Shown here one piece after another: positions 59,392 to 64,000 of a stretch of DNA of 64,000 nt. The translations under genes and the position numbers were made by a program. How positions within the stretch are numbered: the first letter of the stretch is position 1; every line of letters starts with the position of its first letter. Origin of the DNA: Xanthomonas nasturtii (GTDB lineage: Bacteria; Pseudomonadota; Gammaproteobacteria; Xanthomonadales; Xanthomonadaceae); the NCBI RefSeq assembly GCF_001660815.1, contig NZ_LYMI01000067.1:62001-126000 (forward strand), in the 5' to 3' direction. Below the pieces are notes generated by a model. The model had not been told where the DNA came from, searched no databases, and saw nothing but the letters and a program-made list of their open reading frames with translations.

Positions 59392-60054
59392 TCAGCGTTC
59401 TTCGTGATCGGCCTGGATCTTCGCCAGTGCTGCGTCGTAGCGTTCCTGCAGCAGCTCGGGGCGGTTGATCGACATGCCCAGGTCGTGCGCGTGGCCATCG
59501 CGCAGGCTGTACACCCAACCATGCACGCACAGTTCCTGACCGCGGTCCCAGGCATCGCGCACGATGGTGGTGCGGCACACGTTGACCACCTGTTCAAGCA
59601 CGTTGAGCTCGCACAGACGCGCATGTTGCACCGGTAGATCGCCGGCGTCGTGCAGGCAGGCTTCGTGCTTGTCGGCCACGTCGGTGACATGGCGGATCCA
59701 GTTGTCGACCAGGCCCATGCGCTTCTGGGTCAGGCTGGCGAACACGCCGCCGCAGCCGTAATGGCCCACCACCAGCACGTGCTTGACCTTGAGCACGTCC
59801 ACCGCGAACTGGATCACCGACAGGCAATTCAGGTCGGTGTGCACCACCACGTTGGCGATATTGCGATGGACGAACACCTCGCCCGGCGCCATGTCGATGA
59901 TCTGGTTGGCCGGGACGCGCGAATCGGAGCAACCGATCCACAGGTATTCCGGCGTCTGCTGCGTGGACAGCTTGGAAAAGAATTCCGGGTCTTCGCGGCG
60001 GATACGCTCGGACCAGGCGCGGTTGTTTTCAAGTAAATGGTTGAGCTCGTTCAT
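59392..60054 (-). CDS. can: Beta-class carbonic anhydrase (Can-like)
   Basis: 220 aa. IGCSDSRVPANQI (zinc Cys, Asp/Arg pair) and VVGHYGCGGV (His-x2-Cys) are intact; WIRHVTDVADKH, LNVLEQV and HGWVYSLRDG follow the E. coli Can pattern. Housekeeping CO2 hydration. A second, more divergent beta-CA is paired with SulP at 32970. ATG 60054 (MNELNHLLENN). Confidence 0.93.
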   Translation of the reverse strand: MNELNHLLENNRAWSERIRREDPEFFSKLSTQQTPEYLWIGCSDSRVPANQIIDMAPGEVFVHRNIANVVVHTDLNCLSVIQFAVDVLKVKHVLVVGHYGCGGVFASLTQKRMGLVDNWIRHVTDVADKHEACLHDAGDLPVQHARLCELNVLEQVVNVCRTTIVRDAWDRGQELCVHGWVYSLRDGHAHDLGMSINRPELLQERYDAALAKIQADHEER

Positions 60055-60139
60055 GCGCGCAGTATTCCAGATGCGGGAGGGAAGGACGCGGTGGACACAG
60101 GAGCCATAAAGCCGTGGTGCAGGATACGGATCGGTGCGC

Positions 60140-60778
60140 TCAGGCCGCGCCAGCGCGTGCGCGCAATGCATCGCGCATCAACGTGGCCACCTCGCGCGCA
60201 TCGGTCGACGCCTGCAGCGCCAGCGCATCGCTCACTGCCCCAATATTGCCGGCCGGGTGGTTCTGGCTCAGCTTGAAGGTCAGTTCGATACGGCCTGGAA
60301 CGAAGCGGAAGCCGACCAGGCCACGCAGTTGCCGGCGATGACTGTCGCGCGCCATGTCGAACACCCAGTCGCTGCCGACGCGCTGTTCGAAATGCGCGCT
60401 CATGCGCCCGATCAGATCGCCCAGCTCCGCCTCATCGCTCACCGGCTCGCAGCGTCCATGCAGATGCGCAACGGCGTAGTTCCAGGTGGGTACGCGCGCG
60501 GCCGCTTCCTTGTCCAGATACCAGGTGGGCGAGACATAGGCGTGCGGCCCCTGCAGCACGATCACCGCATTGCCGGGACTATGCGCCTGCGGATTGGGGC
60601 GTGCCCAATGGCCTTCGATGACCACATCCTGCCCGTCGCGTCGATACAGCACCGGCAACTGCGAGATCGCCGGTTGGCCATCGGCACCCTGGCTGATCAG
60701 GGTGACAAACGCATCGCGTGCGAACAGCCAGTCCAGCAAGGCCAGATCGGTCTGCGCAAACGCGCGTGGGGCATACAT
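60140..60778 (-). CDS. PaiB-like FMN-binding protein
   Basis: 212 aa. Starts MYAPRAFAQTDLALLDWLF; HWARPNPQA, YVSPTWYLDKEAAARVPTWNYAVAHLHG and LVGFRF are typical PaiB-family segments. A split-barrel flavin-binding fold; in Bacillus a negative regulator of sporulation, elsewhere of unknown role. One base separates it from the neighbouring small gene (60780). Confidence 0.82.
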   Translation of the reverse strand: MYAPRAFAQTDLALLDWLFARDAFVTLISQGADGQPAISQLPVLYRRDGQDVVIEGHWARPNPQAHSPGNAVIVLQGPHAYVSPTWYLDKEAAARVPTWNYAVAHLHGRCEPVSDEAELGDLIGRMSAHFEQRVGSDWVFDMARDSHRRQLRGLVGFRFVPGRIELTFKLSQNHPAGNIGAVSDALALQASTDAREVATLMRDALRARAGAA

Positions 60779-60779
60779 G

Positions 60780-61106
60780 TCAGGCGCGGCCGCCCATGCT
60801 CACCACCATGCGCGCGCGCAGGTCGGCGTCGTCATCGCCCTGCGGTGGCGACACTTCGTGCAGCGAGAAACCGCGGATCAGCGCGTCCTCTTCGTCCAGC
60901 CCGTCCAGCGCCACGAATTCGGCGTCGAACAAGGCCGCACGCGCGCTGTCTTCGCTGTCGTAAGGCAGCGTCTTGCCGTCGCTGTCCAGCACCTCGGCGG
61001 TACCGGCTTCATTGACGCGCAGGCGTGCCCAGATCAGCGTGCGGCCGATCGTGGCCAGCCACCAGGAGTCGTGTGCGCCCTGCACCGCGTCTTCGTACGT
61101 CGTCAT
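60780..61106 (-). CDS. Small acidic protein of unknown function
   Basis: 108 aa from ATG 61106. Opening MTTYEDAVQGAHDSWWLATI; acidic throughout (DSDGKTLPYDSEDSA, DGLDEEDALIRGF). No domain known. It overlaps the next upstream gene by ATGA and belongs to the asnS operon. Confidence 0.65.
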   Translation of the reverse strand: MTTYEDAVQGAHDSWWLATIGRTLIWARLRVNEAGTAEVLDSDGKTLPYDSEDSARAALFDAEFVALDGLDEEDALIRGFSLHEVSPPQGDDDADLRARMVVSMGGRA

Positions 61107-61408
61107 GGCATTACCTTGGAAAGCAGCCCGAGCAGGGCCGCCATGCCCAGGCCGAAAAAGATGGTGAGCAGCGACAGCCAGGCGGGGGTGGCCAGACCGG
61201 ACAGTGCACCGTCGCGGTAGCTGCGGTAACGGCGCGCCAGCAACCAGCGCCACGCCTTGGGACTGATGAAGGCCGGGTCGCCGAAGCTGGCCAGCGCATC
61301 CGGGTGGCGGTCGCGCAGGTGCACCAACGTCAGTGGCCAGAAGATCAGCAGTGCGGTCAAACCCGCGACGGCGACACCGACAAAACACAGTGCGAAGAAC
61401 AGCGTCAT
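61103..61408 (-). CDS. Small membrane protein of unknown function
   Basis: 101 aa with two predicted membrane helices: FALCFVGVAVAGLTALLIFW near the N-terminus and ATPAWLSLLTIFFGLGMAAL at the C-terminus. The connecting part is Arg-rich (RRYRSYRDG). No family recognised. It overlaps both neighbours by ATGA, a sign of operon membership. Confidence 0.65.
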   Translation of the reverse strand: MTLFFALCFVGVAVAGLTALLIFWPLTLVHLRDRHPDALASFGDPAFISPKAWRWLLARRYRSYRDGALSGLATPAWLSLLTIFFGLGMAALLGLLSKVMP

Positions 61409-61782
61409 GCGGCGTGCTCCGTGGGTGGGGCATCGAATTGGCCAATGATGTCAATCAGGCCGACGATAGTGTCATTCGACGCATCCAGTTCTTCGGCCGG
61501 GATCCACCACTTGGTGTGGTGTGCGCCGCCGACTTTTTGGATGGGGTAGTGTTCGACGAACGCTGCGCGTACCTCGAACTGCGCGACATAGCCAACCCCG
61601 CTGTCCTTAACGTTCCAGCGCGACGCGATTTCTTTGGCGTAGCGCTGGTGGGTGACCGGGTAAAAGAGCGGTTGCTCCGGCAACCGTGGCGGCCACCGTT
61701 GGAAGCCGGGGTCGCGCACCAACGCGTATTCCTCCGGCCCCAGCGGGCGGTACATGGTGACCGTGGCCGCCGCGGTCGTCAC
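61405..61782 (-). CDS. Small uncharacterised protein, asnS operon
   Basis: 125 aa from GTG 61782, which has GGAG seven bases upstream and begins 1 bp after the asnS stop; an internal ATG (61755, MYRPLGPEEYALV) is the alternative. Segments YRPLGPEEYALVRDPGFQRWPPRL and AHHTKWWIPAEELDASND are recurrent in xanthomonad proteins sometimes labelled ADP-ribosylation/crystallin J1, but I cannot confirm a catalytic motif. Confidence 0.6.
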   Translation of the reverse strand: MTTAAATVTMYRPLGPEEYALVRDPGFQRWPPRLPEQPLFYPVTHQRYAKEIASRWNVKDSGVGYVAQFEVRAAFVEHYPIQKVGGAHHTKWWIPAEELDASNDTIVGLIDIIGQFDAPPTEHAA

Positions 61783-61783
61783 C

Positions 61784-63178
61784 TCAGAACTCCGCGCTGC
61801 CCGGCGCGCGCGGGTAGGGGATGGCGTCGCGGATGTTGCTCAGCCCGCACACGTACACCACCAGGCGCTCGAAGCCCAGGCCGAAGCCGGCATGCGGCAC
61901 CGAGCCGTAGCGACGGAAATCGCGGTACCAGCTGTAGTGCTCCTTATCCAGGCCGAATTGCGCCATGCGCGCATCCAGCACATCCAGGCGTTCTTCGCGC
62001 TGGCTACCACCGATGATCTCGCCGATGCCCGGCGCCAGCACGTCCATCGCCGCGACGGTCTTGCCGTCGTCGTTCAGGCGCATGTAGAACGCCTTGATGT
62101 GCTCGGGATAATTGGTGACCACCACCGGGCGGCCGATGTGTTCTTCGGTCAGCCAGCGTTCGTGCTCGGTCTGCAGGTCCAGGCCCCATTCCACCGGGAA
62201 ATCGAACTTCTTGCCGGAGTTCTGCAGCAGCTTCACCGCCTCGGTGTAGTCGATCTGCTCGAACGGGGCATTGATGAAGGCTTCCAGTTTGCTGATCGCG
62301 TTCTTGTCCACACGCTCGGCCAGAAACGCCAGGTCGTCGCCTCGTTCGTCCAGTACCGCACGGAACAGATACTTGAGGAACTGCTCGGCCAGACGTGCGT
62401 CTTCGGCCAGATCGGCGAAGGCGATTTCCGGCTCGATCATCCAGAACTCGGCCAGATGGCGCGTGGTGTGGCTGTTTTCCGCGCGGAAGGTGGGGCCGAA
62501 GGTGTAGACCTTGCTCAGCGCCAGGCAGTACGCCTCCACGTTGAGCTGGCCGGACACGGTGAGGAAGGTTTCCTTGCCGAAGAAGTCGCGGCTGAAATCC
62601 ACGTTGCCGGTGGCATCGCGCGGCAGGTTGACCATGTCCAGCGTGGAGACGCGGAACATCTGCCCGGCGCCTTCGGCGTCGGAGGTGGTGATGATCGGGG
62701 TGCTGATCCAGTTGAAGCCGTTCTGATGGAAGAACCGGTGCACCGCCTGCGCCAGGCTGTTACGGATACGCGTCACCGCGCCGAACAGATTGGTGCGCGG
62801 GCGCAGGTGCGCTACTTCGCGCAGGAATTCCGGCGACATCGGCTTGGGCTGGATCGGGTAGGTCAGCGGGTCTTCGACCCAGCCGACGATCTCCACGCCG
62901 CTGGCCTGGATCTCGAACGACTGGCCCTTGCCCTGCGACTTCACCAGCACGCCCTTGGCGATCAGCGAGCAGCCACTGGTCAGGCGCTTGATCTCGTCGA
63001 AATTGGGCAGCGTGTCGTTGGCCACCACCTGGATCGGAGCGAAGCACGAGCCATCGGTCACGTTGATGAAGGCCAGCCCGGCAGATCCGCGCAGCGTGCG
63101 CACCCACCCCCGCACCGTGACTTCGCCGCCTTCCGGGAGCTTGCCCGCAAGCGCATGTTCAACGCTGACCACCGTCAT
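61784..63178 (-). CDS. asnS: Asparaginyl-tRNA synthetase
   Basis: 464 aa class IIb synthetase. N-terminal OB anticodon-binding domain ([19 protein letters not shown]), then motif 1, motif 2 ([23 protein letters not shown]) and motif 3 ([13 protein letters not shown]). It charges tRNA-Asn. First gene of a unit with three small genes that overlap or abut one another. Confidence 0.96.
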   Translation of the reverse strand: MTVVSVEHALAGKLPEGGEVTVRGWVRTLRGSAGLAFINVTDGSCFAPIQVVANDTLPNFDEIKRLTSGCSLIAKGVLVKSQGKGQSFEIQASGVEIVGWVEDPLTYPIQPKPMSPEFLREVAHLRPRTNLFGAVTRIRNSLAQAVHRFFHQNGFNWISTPIITTSDAEGAGQMFRVSTLDMVNLPRDATGNVDFSRDFFGKETFLTVSGQLNVEAYCLALSKVYTFGPTFRAENSHTTRHLAEFWMIEPEIAFADLAEDARLAEQFLKYLFRAVLDERGDDLAFLAERVDKNAISKLEAFINAPFEQIDYTEAVKLLQNSGKKFDFPVEWGLDLQTEHERWLTEEHIGRPVVVTNYPEHIKAFYMRLNDDGKTVAAMDVLAPGIGEIIGGSQREERLDVLDARMAQFGLDKEHYSWYRDFRRYGSVPHAGFGLGFERLVVYVCGLSNIRDAIPYPRAPGSAEF

Positions 63179-63382
63179 GACTGTTCCTCGCCGTAGCGAT
63201 CTTGAATGGCCTGCGAGTTTACTGGCTGCGGGCGCGCCGGCGCGAGCATCTGAACAGGTTGCCGAACGCTGCGCTTGTCGCAGGCGCGCGCTGCCCCCAT
63301 CTGTTGCAGACGCCGCTGCCCGGCGTGCCGCCCGGTTGTTGCGGCCTCGCTATACTTGCCACCACTGTTTTGGAGTGCCCTC

Positions 63383-63721
63383 ATGGCCGTCAGCCTCACC
63401 CCCGCCGCGCTGGAGCGCGTGCAGCGTTTCGTGCAGCAGACCCCGGGTGCGTTGGGTCTGCGCTTTGGCGTGACCAAGACCGGTTGTTCCGGCTGGGGCC
63501 ACATCACCGACCTGGCGCGCGAGAAGCGCGCCGACGATGCGGTGTTCGAGCAGGGCGGGGTGCGCATCTTCGTCGATCCCACCAGCCTGCCGCTGGTGGA
63601 TGGCACCTGCATCGATTTCGGCAAGCATGGCCTGAGCGAGACCTTCACCTTCAGCAATCCCAACGCGACCGCCGAATGCGGCTGCGGGGAGAGCTTCACG
63701 ACCGAAGCCGAGCATCGTTGA
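63383..63721 (+). CDS. IscA/ErpA-type iron-sulfur carrier
   Basis: 112 aa. HesB-like fold with the three expected Cys: TGCSGWG and the C-terminal ECGCGESF. A-type carrier that passes Fe-S clusters to apoproteins. It is not next to isc or suf genes in this window. ATG 63383 with GGAG 10 bp upstream. Confidence 0.88.
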   Translation: MAVSLTPAALERVQRFVQQTPGALGLRFGVTKTGCSGWGHITDLAREKRADDAVFEQGGVRIFVDPTSLPLVDGTCIDFGKHGLSETFTFSNPNATAECGCGESFTTEAEHR

Positions 63722-63750
63722 GTCCGGCTGAGCCAACCGGCACTGGAGTT

Positions 63751-63797
63751 CCTTCTCCCCTCGGGAGAAGGTGCCCGAAGGGCGGATGAGGGTACGG
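63751..63797. repeat. Dispersed hairpin element, same family as the 113-bp repeat unit
   Basis: CCTTCTCC-GGGAGAAGG hairpin followed by the GTGCCCGAAGGGCGGATG segment and GAGGGTACGG, matching 22798-22843 almost base for base. Here it pairs with the inverted arm that follows at 63818-63878. Confidence 0.8.
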
Positions 63798-63817
63798 GCG
63801 AAGCCATGAGCCTTCGA

Positions 63818-63878
63818 AATTCTGCGCGGGCTTCGCCACCGGACCCTCACCCCAACCCCTCTCCCGAGGGGAGAGGGG
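63818..63878. repeat. Inverted arm and 10-bp hairpin at the window end
   Basis: GGGCTTCGCCACCGGACCCTC (63827-63847) is a partial inverse of GAGGGTACGGGCGAAGCC (63788-63805), and CCCCTCTCCC / GGGAGAGGGG (63856-63865, 63869-63878) forms a perfect stem with a GAG loop. Together with 63751-63797 it makes a compound palindrome between genes. Confidence 0.7.
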
Positions 63879-64000
63879 CTTTGGAGCGTCTTTGCGGCCC
63901 AGCTGGTTGCGGCTAAACGCCTGAACTGCCATACTTTCCGGCTTCCTGCCCGTCCGGGCTGGGAACCCTTGCTCCACCGGCCGCTTGCGCGGGCTACCGG
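63879..64000. other. Window end, no gene assigned
   Basis: About 120 bp with no supported ORF or signal; any following gene starts outside the window. Confidence 0.5.

Overview
The window is chromosomal DNA from a Xanthomonas or very close relative. It has high GC, closely packed housekeeping genes, dispersed GTAG-type palindromes and period-7 GGGATTC/GGGAATC arrays between genes. Gene content also fits: a split MetH, a CA-SulP pair, a kynurenine route to quinolinate and 711-aa RlmKL. There is no prophage, IS element, CRISPR array, integrase or secretion cluster, so most of it is core genome. The interest lies in regulatory palindromes, decayed genes and repeat modules, some of which have entered coding sequence.

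Layout. 1-565: 3' part of a DUF2058 gene with a terminator. 935-1771: an outer-membrane transporter-like protein. 1890-6594: a sugar operon (LacI regulator, FucP/GluP-type permease, PfkB sugar kinase, AGE-family isomerase) with a perfect 18-bp operator; mannose to fructose to fructose-6-phosphate is the likely pathway. 6725-11770 (-): an ArsR-methyltransferase regulator resembling SahR, then MetH in two pieces, with a 50-codon coupled ORF between them and a heptamer-repeat module inside the second. 11893-14905: acyl-CoA dehydrogenase and a two-domain SGNH hydrolase. 15046-15132 (-): tRNA-Leu(CAG). 15245-19446: RNase R, a GFA-fold protein and RlmB. 19709-22744: a Reg_prop/Y_Y_Y/GGDEF membrane sensor, followed by a 113-bp tandem repeat and RNase T. 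24139-24526 (-): an RcnB-like gene with an apparent frameshift in its signal peptide.

24660-32197 (-): the phosphate regulon (porin, two PstS paralogues, PstC, PstA, PstB, PhoU), with PHO-box-like sites before both pstS genes and a strong terminator between them. 32970-35230: beta-carbonic anhydrase plus SulP transporter, closed by a very strong terminator. 35455-37332 (-): enoyl-CoA hydratase, a small unknown and endonuclease III. 37496-44870: FKBP protein, DUF1289-NUDIX fusion, sulfurtransferase, DUF1684 lipoprotein, AmpD, MOSC, esterase, GNAT and an ABC-F protein missing most of its first ATPase domain.

45037-52840: RlmKL, NAD kinase, a cytosolic 5'-nucleotidase-family protein, a spermidine-synthase-like protein, DUF2939, DUF2461 and exonuclease I. 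53130-59162 (-): kynurenine monooxygenase, kynureninase, a FUSC membrane protein and 3-hydroxyanthranilate dioxygenase, which lead from tryptophan to quinolinate/NAD. 59392-63178 (-): a second beta-carbonic anhydrase, a PaiB-like protein, then AsnS with three small overlapping genes. 63383-63721: an IscA-type protein. The window ends in dispersed hairpin repeats.
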